DNA of 64,000 bases from Fasciola hepatica (taxonomy: Eukaryota > Platyhelminthes > Trematoda > Plagiorchiida > Fasciolidae). Where the stretch lies: assembly GCA_948099385.1 (NCBI GenBank), contig CANUEZ040000103.1:6992501-7056500 (forward strand), given 5' to 3'. Both the position numbers and the translations under genes were made by a program. Under the pieces are notes generated by a model. The model saw only the letters and a program-made list of their open reading frames with translations, ran no database searches and was not told the origin of the DNA. This document shows, in pieces, positions 1-12,229 of the stretch; within the stretch, counting starts at the first letter, position 1; every line of letters starts with the position of its first letter.

Positions 1-1600
1 TGAATAATCTCCCACTACAGTTAATTCACTTCACAATTTACACTGAAAATCATTCATACCCAAGAGATAAACTTCCTTGTAACTACAGTCCTCCAAGTTG
101 TACTTCTCACGCTATGAACAACTGGTCAGTAGTGCTTTGCACAAATTGGACAGACCACTCCCTCCTCCTCGTCTTGTCCTCACTCGCTTTCCTATACCTA
201 CTCGGACTTCTTTCAACATTATCTCCTCAAATGTTATCAACAACACAACAGTCGCTGTCCCTAACAACGAGACAACAATCTGTTAGGATAATTGCACCTG
301 TGATCAAGACCATAATTTAACTAAATTCAGCAACAAACACACTAGTGAACGCTGTTTCTCGGGTGGTTCAGCGAATCCAGACTTGGAATTTGATCCGTGT
401 GGACATATTTCTCATTTAGGATCACCACCCACATTATCATCGTTCTTAGTGTAACGAAAACGGTCATCGGTCAACTGATTAACAAATACCCATTCACTCG
501 TATCGGTTCGATCTACTTGTGGCTCGTCTCCACCTCCCGCGTCCGGCTTGCTCGCTAACCAACATTCATCGTCCAGACGGAGATGGCGGGGCTATAACAA
601 TTACACCAACAATGAAGGATGCAAATTCCACATGAGTCACACCAACAATTTTCTCCTGTGATCTCTCCGGAGATTTCGTCATGAGCTTTGTAATTAGGTT
701 TAAATGAAATTCCGAAGTGTGGGATTGAAGTCACACGCATTTCATCCGGGACTGTGTGTGATTGTGTGCTTGGTCGACTTGATCCAAACGAATTGGTGTG
801 GGGTAGATAAATGATATGTACAATTCAGCCAATTCCACGAATTCCGCGTACACTTTACAAGGTGATGCCACACGAGATTATGTTTGGAATCACTTAGCTA
901 GCTTGGTATCCACAGTCGGACTTGTGTCGTTTTTATTCTTTTCCTACCACTCCAGTTTGCTAGTTGAAAACTCAACAGTTTACAGAAGAACGTAGTATTT
1001 AAACCCATTTACACTGCTTCACTGAATTTTTTTCCGAAGTTCATACCTGAGCCGTGGCCATACGACATGAGATCGACTAGTGTGCTTGTGAAATTCAACT
1101 CCCTTTCACGTAAATCCTAAGCTGAACGTCTGCTTGCATTTGTCAGTGAGAGCAGGTCTGCCAATAGTAGTCGAAAAATATAAATTCTGTACTCAGAATT
1201 ATAAGGAAGTACAACTGACGGAAGGAAACTGACTGTTTCGTTGCCACCAAATGAGACATGTTTTAAAGTATAATAATTCTTCAAGCAGGATCGTTGCCCA
1301 TCTCACCTTTGAAAATCCGTAGTAGTACTCTACAAATACGACTTTCAGTGTGCTGGGAATCATCGGCTGAGGTGCATATCCGCCGAGTCTCTTCTCTGTG
1401 AGGGAATTGGCCTAGCGTATTGTCTGGTTCAGGGAGACAGACAGCACGTGATCGGCTGACCAGAACCGCCGACAAGATTAGGGCCAGTCAAACGATCACT
1501 GGACCAATCAGCGTTTAACATCTGTCTGAATAAACCAGAGCCGAATCAGCCAATCCCGGGGCAACCATACAAATCAGCCAGACGGTCACTATTAACACCA
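1..1600. other. No recognised gene or element
   Basis: Only short open frames (about 60 codons) occur on either strand and none has a recognisable motif. No tRNA fold, simple repeat or transposon domain was seen. It may hold old, diverged repeats or intergenic DNA. Confidence 0.5.
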
Positions 1601-1619
1601 CAGTTAACAGACATGATTC

Positions 1620-1960
1620 CCTGAATTGTTGGAGGTCAATAGTGGTGAGTATGCGCCACCACACCCACGATTGAAAGCGAGCCCCAACACATCGAACGCG
1701 TACGTACTACAACTGAGCCAACACAATCCTGTCCATCCTCGTCCGCATAACCAAGCTGAGCTTGTTCAGATGTCGTCCCACATCGACAGTCATAAATTCC
1801 CAACAGCTTCAAATGGAGACACAATACTTGACCACTTAACTCTGAGCGAATGCCTCTCACCAAATTGGGTCTTCTCCACAGGATGGGGCCAAATTACCCA
1901 TGCTTTTGAACGTGCTTCGCATATTGTATGTAGGTCAGGAAACGACTTATGAGTGCCGTG
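1620..1960 (-). repeat. SINE-like dispersed repeat, copy 1
   Basis: Shares several blocks with the repeats at 1,985-2,230, 19,990-20,370 and 24,360-24,545: the 'caccacacccacg' block, the 'cagatgtcgtcccacat' block and the 'gaatgcctctcaccaaattgggtcttctccacagg' type block. On the minus strand the sequence near 1,700 reads TGGCTCAGTTGTA followed by a T-arm-like GCTTTCAATCG, resembling A and B boxes of a tRNA promoter. A tRNA-derived SINE is therefore likely. The ends and target duplications are not resolved. Confidence 0.6.
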
Positions 1961-1984
1961 TGTGGTTGATTATTATTTCTTTGG

Positions 1985-2230
1985 TTGTCTGTCCATCGGA
2001 CTTCATGTTTCACGCACAAACCTCGGGTTATCCGAGTTTCGCTTTGTTATGGCTCATCAGTGGTGCTCGTCCTCCACCGCACCCACAGTATGAACACGGG
2101 ACTTTTCACCTCGATCGCGTGTGTGGTATCACTTCGCTGCCCCATTCCCGTCCGTGCTGATCCGAATCACCAAGTTGGGCTTGTTCAGATGTCGTCCCAC
2201 ATTGACATCCTAGAAGTGAGCGTTGTCATG
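1985..2230 (-). repeat. SINE-like dispersed repeat, copy 2 (partial)
   Basis: A second, partial member of the family, directly adjacent to copy 1 and in the same orientation. It keeps the 'ctcatcagtggtgc' and 'caccgcacccacag' blocks, the tRNA-like middle and the 'cagatgtcgtcccacat' block. The frames it opens (1,900-2,300) are not regarded as genes. Confidence 0.6.
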
Positions 2231-2344
2231 GGATGCGTTAGAAACAGAGCGTCTATCGCAAAATCCGCTTCATTTAAAAATCATAAAACTTACTCCTGAC
2301 AAAACCCCGCCACAGATTGTGGTCCTTTGATCAATTGCCGGCAA

Positions 2345-4023
2345 TCAAATACTTCCACTCACTTCTGATCCAATGCAACCCAATCCCCCGGAAGAATTTC
2401 CCGCCGTCAATAACTCGTCACCACTTCTGCTGACAGGTGCACCAGCGCTAAATATGGACCTAGATTTTTCCCGTTCGCCCCCAACACCACAACATCCCTC
2501 CAAAAAGCTCCATGTGTCACCTAAGTCTCCACCATTGTTTACCCACCGCTGAGCAATACAGCTCTCCCCCTCTCCACCTTCACAGCCAGCAGCCATTCAC
2601 TTCCTGGTCCATCCGCCAAACGAGCCAACAAATCGCCAGATTCTAACGCACCAACCCGCACCGACCAGCAAGCTACAACGTTGTCTCCTAGTCCTTCGGT
2701 CACAACGTCACCCCCGTCAAATGTTGCTCCTAATGGCCAAGACCTCCTTTGCCCTGACATCATCACACTCCCAGCTTAAATGGACATTCGACCTATGATC
2801 TCTCGCTCTCCAGCTAACCAGCCTATTACCCATCTGAGTCCTCCACCACCACCGTTCTTACGAAATCGTGTCGCTCACCCAGGCACTAGCCCACCAGCGC
2901 ATCTATTTGGTCCCCTGGAGATCTGCATACCCAGCTTCTACATGCCACATCCGTCAACTCAGACGTCGCCCTCATCACGTCCACAGATGCAGTACCACAT
3001 CTTAAATTTTCCACCCAGTTTACCGATTCCATCGTTAGCTCTACCAAACTCGAATCAAGCAGGACGAGTTACCAACATGGCTACCAACCGGTACAACAAC
3101 ATGTGGCCCACGCCTTAGCCTTTTCCGCCCCATGGTGTACTCCATTTTACCCCTCCGCAACTTTAACATCCTCTGCTCCTTCAGCACCCAACATCGCCGT
3201 ATTGTGCTTTGACCCCATTGCACACTATGCCAACTGACCCTCCATGCCAAAGCCCCTTCCATCAGCAGACCTTTCGCTACTTCTCCACCCCCTCAGCAAA
3301 CTCTATCGATAACGTTATACCAGTCTCACTCCAATCCGACACAACCTGCCAATCGTCACCTTATTCACAAGTTCGCCATCTAAACCATGGGTGCTCCCCC
3401 ATTACTGACCTCCACCCCCATATTGACCCCCTAGCATCCCTATTAACTCTCCCCCGATTTATACGTGATTTTCTCCAAAGGTCTTACCTAGAGTCACCAT
3501 GCCCACCTCCAGATCTATTATCCCGCGTTAATAGATCACCTCAGCATCCAACGGTAATCTCTGCTAGAATTTGAGTGTTTAGTGGCCTCCGACCGTATTC
3601 CTAACGTAAATTTCCGCCCCCATACCGACCCACTATCGCCCCTAATAATAATCCCTCTCGATTTTATCATAGTTTCCCTCCAAAGGCTCCAAAGGCTCCC
3701 TCCTAGCTCTTAATCGTTTATCCGGCGCAACCCACCCACAGCTGCATCCAGTGCTGCTCCCCGTTAAACTTCCAGAGTGTCTCACCCAACATGCATCCTA
3801 CGGCAGTCACCCTTCTGATGTCTCCTTAGACGTGATACCCTACAACCAGGCTTCCTATAATGGCGACCACTCCGTACCCTACAGATCACTACCATGTAAC
3901 CCATCTGCTAATCTCCCCAGCCCAGTTACTGCTCCACCTGTTGACACCCTCCTGGTTGAAAATCCGGCTGCCGGAAGCTTACTCGGTCCCAATAGACATC
4001 TGTTGCTTCCAAGTGGAACCTAG
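2345..4023 (+). pseudogene. Proline-rich ORF1-like region upstream of LINE-1
   Basis: Three separate plus-strand frames (2,780-3,118, 3,209-3,574, 3,751-4,023) encode proline- and serine-rich, otherwise featureless peptides, immediately upstream of an endonuclease/RT frame on the same strand. The first two are in one reading frame and the third in another, so at least one frameshift is present. CR1/Jockey-type LINEs commonly have a first ORF before the pol ORF, and position is the main reason for the call. No zinc knuckle, PHD or RRM motif is visible. It could equally be unrelated low-complexity sequence. Confidence 0.35.
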
Positions 4024-4029
4024 CGCCCT

Positions 4030-6790
4030 GTAACCTCAAAAATACAGACAGAATTTCCCTTCTGCTGCTGAATTGTCGTTCGAGGTTGAACAAAATTATT
4101 GATTCAAGGAAACATGTACTTGCTTCTTGCTTTTGCATTGTTCTGGTGACAGAAACATGGTTAGCTGATCAAATCACGACTGAAATTGTCCCGTTGGTAG
4201 GCTGTAACTCCTTTCGAATAAGCAGAGAAAACCTCCGAGAGGGTGATTGTCTCACATACACCAAACAATAATTTTCTTACCACCTTCCTCCACCAACCAG
4301 TGCTCGACTGTATCCTCGACTCTCTTTGGCCCTCCGTCTAAACTCCTGGAAATGTGTTGCATATTGGGCGCGTCCACCGAGCACCTACTTCCAGATACTC
4401 TGAATTTCCGCATATTATTGGGGCTTTCGAATAAATTTCAGCTCTGTCTTAAGGTTCAAAGATCATAACAGGAGACTCTACCACTCCCAGTATTTTCTGG
4501 GATGCAATGACTGCCACCTCTCATTTATCCGATTTCCTCCTGGACACCTACGCTGCTGGATGGACACAGCATATCTCCACTCCAACAAGACATAACAATA
4601 TCCTTGACTTAGTCTTCACTCATGGCCTCCCTGAAGTGAACATCTCCGTCACACAAAACCCACCCGGTATTGACCACAAAATGGTCATGTCACCTCGCTG
4701 TTACGCAAGAATCATGCCTACGTAAAGTTGTTGAAATCCAAAACCAAAACACCTTTAGACTGACTAACTGAGCCCAGTTGCCTGCCTTCCTCCAGGGCAT
4801 TGACTGGTCTGATTCCTTCCTCACATCCGATCCGCAAAAAGCAGCTGATGTGTCCTATGCCAGGTTGCTTTGCTCCATAAATAGCCTTACCTCAGCCGTT
4901 AGGCATATTAGAGCCAAAACTACCAAAATTGATAGACTTCGACCGAAGATTTGTGAGCTCCAGAACTCAGTCCTCACTAATCGAGATTTCTTTCTGACGC
5001 TCAGAATAAGCCGACTCTGCCGTGATCTTTATGCAACAACCGAGAATAAACTCACTCATATTGTCAAGCTCCTCTCAAGACTGCTAAAATCTCGCAACTC
5101 GGGCAGCACTGAAAACAATATCATATTCCTCATCCAAAATGGCACCCACCTTGGTTCGCCAAAAGATATGGCTGAGGCTTTTGACTGCTACTTTGCCTCA
5201 CCTCTTATCACGGACACTAACCCTCCGCCACTCTGCTCTCCGATGCTCACACAGGACGCGATATCAATAATAACATTCACTACGGCCAACATCAGAAAAT
5301 TCCTAGCCAACACCAAACCCTCATATCATCCAGGGCCTGATGACCTTCCACCCTGCCCTATTTTCGTTTGGCGAACCTTGCCGAATACTGATACTACTGA
5401 ACTACTTTGCTTTATCCACGTCGTCTGGAATCAACTCGGCCTAGTGGAAAGCGTCCCGCATAATTCCACACTACGAAATTGGTCCTTTGCAAGATCCAGG
5501 GAACTATCGCCCCATAAACCACATTTTGATTTTTTTCCATGCTCACGGAGAGGATTGTAAAGGATCAGCTTGCAAATTTCCTGACTTCTCAAAGTCTTTT
5601 CAACCCAGCTCAGCATGGGTTCCTAAAGCCCCGTTCGTGCCTCACGTGTCCGATGGACTTTCTCGACTTCACCTCTTCCAGTGCCGACAGCAACATGTCA
5701 ATCATCGTCATCTTTCTCGATATGACTAAAGCATTCGACCGCGCGTCTCACGCCCACTTACTGCCAAAAATCAAATCCTACGGAGTTGCCGACCATTTAA
5801 TCTCTTGGTTATCATCTTACCACTCCGAACGTTCTCAAACTATCATCGTCAATGGGGCATAGTCTCAGCCCAAACAGATTACCAATGGGGTCGTACAGGG
5901 TAGCGTTCCATGCCCTCTCTGATTTCTTATGTACTTAAATGACGTCTTTCAAGTAGTGCTGCGTGGCGTGACATTCTTCGTTGCTGATGACATAAAGCTA
6001 GTCTTTACGTTTGTGTCGAGCACCCTGAACTCAGCTCTAAGTGATATTCAGTCAGATTTGAAGTGCCTTGGTGAATGGTGTACTCAATGGCTGATGAAGT
6101 TTTCGGCAGCTAAGAGCTCTTTTCTGTCGTAAAACTGCTACTTTCCACCTGGCTCCCTCACAAAACCGGTCTGCCGATTCCCGCTACCCACTTGGTAAGA
6201 GATCTGGGCTTGCACCATTCCTAGTCCTTTGACGTCCATGAACAAGCACTAACCCATATTGGCAAGGCATGAAAGATGATCGCACTTATCCTCAGAACAT
6301 GCCATACTCAGGAGAGCAAGCTTCTGATATTGGAGACACACGATAGGTCGCTGTTGGAATACTGCCCCCTGGTCTTTACGTTGATGCGAAAAGCTGACCG
6401 GGTCAATAAAGAGAAAGCGCAACGCTCCTTCACTAAAGAATTACTTGGCCCCTCTTCCTATCTTAACTACAGAGCTAGGTGCAAACTACTCCGGCTTGCA
6501 CCTCTATGGTTACATCGTATCAGCTCAATCTTTCATTTATTTTCAACCTTCTGCACTCAAAAGCCCACTCATCTGATAACCCACTTGGTTTCTCTAGTGA
6601 GACTCCTTACTCCCTCCGTCACAGACAGTTCACCATTACAACCCCTTAGTCTAAACTCTCAATCAGATCTACATATGTCTCGGTTATCTATCCTAGCCTC
6701 TGGAATAAGCTTCCTGACTCACTGCTATCGTGTCACACGACGAAACAATTTGAAGGTGCACTAAGCAGAATCCATGACGTATCTTCTGTA
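4030..6790 (+). pseudogene. LINE-1: broken CR1/Jockey-like non-LTR retrotransposon pol
   Basis: The remains of an endonuclease plus reverse transcriptase polyprotein that would nick target DNA and copy its own RNA there. An AP-endonuclease start is visible at 4,040-4,260 (LLLNCRS..LNK, then VTETWLADQ) and its C-terminal part at 4,507-4,730 (DNxLDLVF-like NNILDLVFTHG, GIDHKMV). RT motifs follow: PGPDDLPP (about 5,330), QHGFLKPRSC (5,600), FLDMTKAFD with a catalytic Asp (5,712-5,739), then VADDIK at 5,980, where the usual YADD has lost its Tyr. The C-terminal LINE region with LLEYCPLVF lies at 6,276-6,764. Several frameshifts and stops make it non-functional. It lies outside the inverted repeat. 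CR1 versus Jockey clade cannot be settled by eye. Confidence 0.85.
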
Positions 6791-6916
6791 ATCAGCACGC
6801 CTTGTAATGGCATAAATATTGACGAAGCACAAGAAGACTGTCCTGATTATTAGACTACGACGAGTCACATTCTTCTGCGTCCGAACCGTATCTCAGGACC
6901 CATCTGATAATCCCGC

Positions 6917-6918
<2 letters not shown>

Positions 6919-6980
<62 letters not shown>
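6919..6980. repeat. (TA)n microsatellite
   Basis: About 31 perfect AT dinucleotides downstream of LINE-1. It creates the spurious Tyr-Ile repeat frame here. Confidence 0.95.
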
Positions 6981-6982
<2 letters not shown>

Positions 6983-8330
6983 TTTCTTGTATATGCTCTG
7001 CTCACATTTCTTCTCCTCATCAGACCTTGCTGTTTTACACTCTAATTTGAATACGTATACTTAGCCCGCAATGAAAATTCCAGTTCAAAGCTCCGTTATA
7101 ACAATGCCTATCAGGTAGACGTCACCTGACTTTGACTCTGTAGTATGCCTGATGCTTGTGGGTTTGAAATAGTTCTTATTCATCAATCTGTTCTTTATAC
7201 AGCGTTTTATTCCTCTACGCAAAATACTCACAACTGATCAAGTTGTTTCACCGTTATCTATACCTGAATTTCTGCAAAAACAGTCGTCGCCATAATTTAC
7301 CAATTATCGGTATACTGAATCCTAAGATCTTCACAACTCTTCAGTTCTCATTTTCAGTGTACAACTTCAGGCTGAAGCTCATTGATTTATCTGTGTCAGT
7401 CACCCATTGCTTCAGCAGTAGCTGGCGGCCAACCTCTGCGAAACCAGTGGTGGTACTTTTCCACCAACATAATCACGCCCATGAAGTTACCCAGCATATC
7501 ATAATCGGCGACGCAGTCTTCAGATAGCTCGCGTATATACTGGAACCCGTCCGATTCTGTTATTGGCAGAAGCAAGCAGTCAAGTGATAGCCCCACGAAT
7601 GTTGCCATTATCTGAGTGCTTGTTTCATTCCTTTTCCTTTCCTTTCACAGCTTGAGGCAGCAACACCCCCGAAGGTTGTGGCATCTTGTCTGTGTCAATC
7701 TCACAATAAAGGGAAACAGCTATCCCTATCAGTCTCGGACTCCTTGGGCCACGTATACAGAAAGGCGAGTCGAGGAGAATTGGGAAGTTCACCCTACAGT
7801 GTAAATCCGCTCTATTACTCCTCTGTAAAAAAAGAAAAGAAACTTCCGGCAGGAAAGATCTTGGGCTAATGCTGTCTGCCCCCTTCTGATAACAGCCTAG
7901 ACTCGACCCTGCGTATGTGAAACCCCAAGCTTCTGAAGTAGCTTTCAGTCTGTGTATCTGAATTATTGCGGGGTGATATCACGCCGCCCGAGCTCTCCAC
8001 ATATGCTCGCCGACCCCGCATTTCTCAGTTTCAACCTTTTTGGGTTCGCCGCAAAACCCTTAACTAGCTTGCCGATGTCTAATGCAGTAGTCAATACACG
8101 GTTGGAATAGCTATACTATGCGGCCTCTGCTCTGACGACACCCCGGTATTGATACGCCTAGGGTTCAAAGCTATCGGCTAAACCTCGTCTGTATTGGAAG
8201 CCGCAATGAGGAACATAATCACCGCACTTTTATAGTTTACCATCCAAGACTTCACTTTTTCTATGTTCTCCTCAAGCCCATGCACTGATAGTGATGTCCA
8301 AAGTCAGAGATGATTTGTCTGCTACTTTGT
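6981..8330. other. No recognised gene; contains the outer edge of the left arm
   Basis: Short frames only, without motifs. From 7,647 on the sequence pairs with the last bases of the window, so the inverted repeat is already running here. The partner of 6,981-7,646, if any, lies beyond the window. Confidence 0.5.
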
Positions 8331-8334
8331 TGAC

Positions 8335-8425
8335 TCAATTACCCAACTAATACGTGACCACTTAATTCAAAACGAATGCCTGCCACCAACTCAGAGCTTC
8401 TCCACAGGATTGGTCTAATGTACCC
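8335..8425 (-). repeat. SINE-like family fragment
   Basis: Matches the terminal block of the SINE-like copies ('cgtgaccacttaa', 'gcgaatgcct', 'cttctccacagga'). Its mirror is at about 63,410-63,495. Too short to define ends. Confidence 0.45.
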
Positions 8426-9262
8426 GCAATTGCCTAATGTCACTACGCGCCCGTTCCACCTGCACCCATGAGCAATTCTCATATTGGAACTCGCGATTAC
8501 AAACTTTGCTCCTCTTACAGCCACATTTATCATTTAATCATCAACACTGTATTTTCCTTTCCTGACTTCGCGATTCCTCTGTGGATCTTGCCATTAGGCA
8601 GTGCCCCGATTAGCATCGTCCAGTTTCATCCACTTGTACAATTGCCTGCAGGCACGCAGCTCTCCAGTTTCATGTCCCCAAATCCGAAGCGCATTCAGTT
8701 CTCGCGCGTTGTGTTCATACACCGGTTTACATGTCCTGGTGCTTTTTTCTTCTCAGCCTTTTACGCGTTTCACATGCAGTAAAACGATCTTGCTGGTTAT
8801 GCCTTGCCCGTACTGTTGGTCCGTGCTCCCACCTCCTGTTTTTTATATTGCTCGCCACAGGCGTTTTCTGTGTGCTTTTCAGGCTGTTCTGCTTTTTCAC
8901 GTTCCACCTAAAGTGAAATCATTGTTACGTCATGGTTTTCACTTACACTTTCAATTCGTTTGATCTGCCATCACCCGATTCCTCTGGTTCTCCTCTTGCT
9001 TAATTCTCTCCCACACTGTTCGCCATCACAGCTGCTGCATCTTTGCACCACAGACAGTCTCACCATTTCCATCACCTTGATATACTCGCTGAACAATGTA
9101 AGTCAATTTATTATCGCTTCTCCCATTCTCCACCGTCACTTCATGTTTTACCTATATCGATCCGATTATTAGATCCATTGTTACCTGTTCTCTCTGATGC
9201 TTTCCTTCATTTTCCCTCTTTTATGAACTACTCTCCACAATCGTCATCACTTCTGTGCTTCC

Positions 9263-9265
<3 letters not shown>

Positions 9266-9297
<32 letters not shown>
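9266..9297. repeat. (CT)n microsatellite
   Basis: About 16 CT units. The right-arm counterpart near 62,430-62,460 is an interrupted GA tract, so the arms differ in length and purity here. Confidence 0.9.
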
Positions 9298-9299
<2 letters not shown>

Positions 9300-9441
9300 A
9301 TCCTCCATGTTCAACTGCCATGAAGAAAATTCACCCCGATATTCCAAAGTTAATTCTATAACCATTCGATCTAACCTTACTTGCACCTCCCAGTAACTGA
9401 TATTTTTTTTCTGGGACTCCATTGTTCTTGCTCCTGCTCCT

Positions 9442-9442
<1 letters not shown>

Positions 9443-9482
<40 letters not shown>
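9443..9482. repeat. (TA)n microsatellite
   Basis: About 20 TA units. The mirror near 62,255-62,285 is much shorter and interrupted (gtatatgtatatatgtata). Confidence 0.9.
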
Positions 9483-10051
9483 TTATTTATATGTATATAT
9501 GTACATATGCATTCGCTCTGCATCTTGCAGTTCCTCACCGGCCATTTATCTTGCTACCATCTCGCTAACCGTCATGATATGCGTCCATTCCTCCTACATC
9601 TATGCCTAACATCTACCGCATCCAATCCTCCCGAATCACTTTTTTTAACCAATCCACCCTTTACGTATTGAAGTGCCTGCTCCATGTTTTACAATGAGTT
9701 TTGTGCCCTGTCCGCCGACCATCTATTACGGAGTACCAATGTTTCATCGTTATCTAATCTATTGCGGTGCATCTCACGTTTTTCTCCATCGTCTCCTGCT
9801 ACTGCGGTTTCTTATGCCAATTTCTCGCCCCTCTCATGTATATCAGTCGATATCAGTCAGATGGTTAGACTGAATTAGTCCAGTACTGAGGTTTGAGGTA
9901 CGGTGGTTCCTTTTGTCCGTCACAAGCGGGCGATTTGGTTTTCGTAATTATCCCAGTACTGTGGAAGTAATACGGTCGGCGTTCGTGGTTGATAAAGGTG
10001 AATTACTATTGTTTACTGTACTCTAAATGAGGTTTAAATGGAACATCGTTT

Positions 10052-10053
<2 letters not shown>

Positions 10054-10109
<56 letters not shown>

Positions 10110-10140
10110 GTATAGATAGATAGATAGATAGATAGATATA
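10054..10140. repeat. (TA)n followed by (GATA)n
   Basis: About 26 TA units, then six GATA-type units (10,113-10,137). The mirror at 61,621-61,670 has only the TA tract, so the GATA expansion is private to the left arm or lost from the right. Confidence 0.92.
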
Positions 10141-11336
10141 CATATATGATAATTATAATAGACGTCATGTTATTACGTTATTCATGCCATGTATTTCCTG
10201 TGCATCGCTATATTTTTGTTGTGTATTATATGAAAGAAAAATTATAACTGTTATGCGGAATTTCTGCTCAAATTTCGTTAGAACGTTTGCAACGTATGTC
10301 GGAGAGGTTTGCCTAACTAAGGGTGGTAGTTTACCAGTTAAAACTGATTATATCTGGCTATAAAAGGAAGACCTAAATTTTTCATCATGCTGATCCTCCC
10401 TCGTGCTGTGTGTGGTCCATTATTAGACATTTATTCGATAAGTAAGCAACTAGTTTGTTACATATATCTAGCTATGATCACGCACAGCTATGCATGTGTA
10501 TTCTAGCTAACGACCAGCATAAGATTTTACTATTAACACGATGCTTTTGCTCATCGAATCATGTGTCGATGGCATACTTGGCTTACGTTGGCTCGCTGCT
10601 GGAATCGAGAACCCTGTCTTCCTTTCCATCCGGTGACGCTATGAAAAGTCAGCGGAACAGCGTCAATGCCTATTATTGTTGAAAGATATATCTTGTGAAA
10701 CACTTCCGTTGAAGCACTCAGCCCATTCGTAACACCGGTTTTTGATCGGTTTGTTTTGTAGCCGTTTTACAAGGATCAACAATGAATTGATGCGAAGGAA
10801 ATCGACGACCGAGGAAATATGCAATGCTTAGTTGGCGTTTTATTCAAGTAAATTGATGTACTTTATGGAGATGCTCTGAAATACATAGGTATAGATCGCC
10901 CTCTTTTATTACCTCGTAAAGAGGGAAATAAGGACGATTATTCGAAAAATCGTCAGTCGGGAGATAGAATTGAGCATTGTAAGTCGTTATTTGAGAAACT
11001 TGACACAAATTAACGAAGCGCATACAGTATTTCAAACGGCTGGCACAAACCGCTCGAAAACCGATCGGCGTAATAATAAAAACCGCTGGAAAACTGGCGA
11101 GAAACCTGTCGGTCTTGTATACAAAAAGGAAGCGTAATCCGAAGCAGTGCTGCCCAAATTTACCACGCTTGGTTCACGTCATTGCCAAATAAAGGATGCT
11201 CTTTTTCAGTTTTAAAATATTGGAAATCGAAGGGATGATAATTGTATACTCGAAACCCATACCTATCTATATTCGAATATATCAACAGTTACCAAACAGA
11301 ATTCCCATCCGTTTAACTGCTTGAGTAGTGCATTAC

Positions 11337-11934
11337 GGAAGCTAAATCCATGATGTTCCGATCGCTGAGCTTGGCGTTTGGATCGTTTTTGGAAGCCTGG
11401 CACTCTTCAAACAACTCAATAAATAGACATATTGAATTGGATCACGTGTACAGTCGGATGAAGAGCAGACAGTTGAACTAACCAACAATGTCAGAAGCGG
11501 AATTAGTGGACCAAAATCACTCAACCCCTATTATGGAATCTGAGTTTTTACACTCACACATTTTCGGAAATGACTCGCCGAGAATTCAAATATCAAAAAA
11601 TGAAACGACAGCATGAAGCGAAAAGAATTCAAGCTCACCGAACGGGACGTCAACCGTTAAAGGTCAAAGGTCAAGTTCTTAGAGGCGAAGCCAAAAAACG
11701 AACGTCGAGCCTTGGGCACAACGTCGTCTACGAAGTTCAAGGTTAGGACTAATGACGAACCTATAAATATGAGAGATCACTACAAACAGCGCACATGCAC
11801 TGACGATGTCACCTCGACTGGTGATGAAACGTTTGCGATCTAAACACCAAGCACAGCGATCAGAACATCATGGCAACCAACAACCTGAGCTACAACCAAC
11901 ACAAATATTTAAAACTATTGGAAGCTAAATCCAT
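11337..11934 (+). mobile_element. Left-arm-only retroposon insertion (Penelope-like or retrozyme-like) with 15-bp target duplication
   Basis: The 15-mer ggaagctaaatccat occurs at 11,337-11,351 and again at 11,920-11,934. The right arm has this site once (60,423-60,437, one mismatch) with nothing between, so about 583 bp were inserted after the arms formed. The insert contains a 38-bp inverted repeat (11,348-11,385 against 11,836-11,873, four mismatches) and, just before its distal copy, a hammerhead-like core (11,800-11,830). Terminal repeats in inverted orientation with a hammerhead motif are known from Penelope-like elements and retrozymes. No reverse transcriptase or GIY-YIG domain is present, so it would be non-autonomous or truncated. 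Confidence 0.7.
11800..11830 (+). ncRNA. Hammerhead-like ribozyme core (incomplete)
   Basis: CTGACGA (11,800-11,806), one T, then a 6-bp helix GTCACC (11,808-11,813) with GGTGAT (11,820-11,825) closing a 6-nt loop, followed directly by GAAAC (11,826-11,830). This matches the conserved hammerhead order CUGANGA / helix II / GAAA, apart from one extra base before helix II. I could not draw convincing helices I and III, so an active ribozyme is not shown. Confidence 0.35.
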
Positions 11935-12229
11935 CATAGCTAGTGAACCCACTTCGTGCGGAAGACCGCGTGAATAGGCAAGCCTAACAAACGACTAACT
12001 GAAACAAACCCCGATTTTCGCCACACACACAAATGCCATCTTATTCCACGTGACTATTGCATGTTAATCGGAGATATTGCAGCCCCATCCCGGAGTTGCG
12101 CACATAGAGGAAGACTCATGTGCCAACCGCTTAAGTTTACATATGATGAAATCAACAACGGAAGAGGTAATCAGAATGGCGTGGCCCTGAAAAGGGATTT
12201 GGGTTCGTTCACGTGTTGCGAAGTCAGTG

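Larger units (their letters stand above)
8430..11336. other. Unassigned arm DNA with microsatellites
   Basis: No protein motif, RNA gene or transposon domain was recognised. Frames such as 8,468-8,782 have a counterpart in the right arm (63,004-63,330), but the two versions differ by substitutions and frameshifts without any sign of codon-level constraint. Three microsatellite tracts lie in it. Similarity to the mirror is visibly lower here than in the inner arm. Confidence 0.45.

Noticed and set aside
6800..7070. Frames rich in Tyr-Ile repeats (also near 9,381, 32,502, 62,200)
   Set aside because: They are translations of (TA)n microsatellites, not proteins.
8468..8963. Overlapping conserved frames of 104-120 codons as small genes
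   Set aside because: No motif, and the right-arm versions have frameshifts; conservation is explained by the inverted duplication.
11640..11700. Direct repeat aaaggtcaaaggtcaag as a regulatory element
   Set aside because: A single short duplication inside a mobile insertion; no supporting context.
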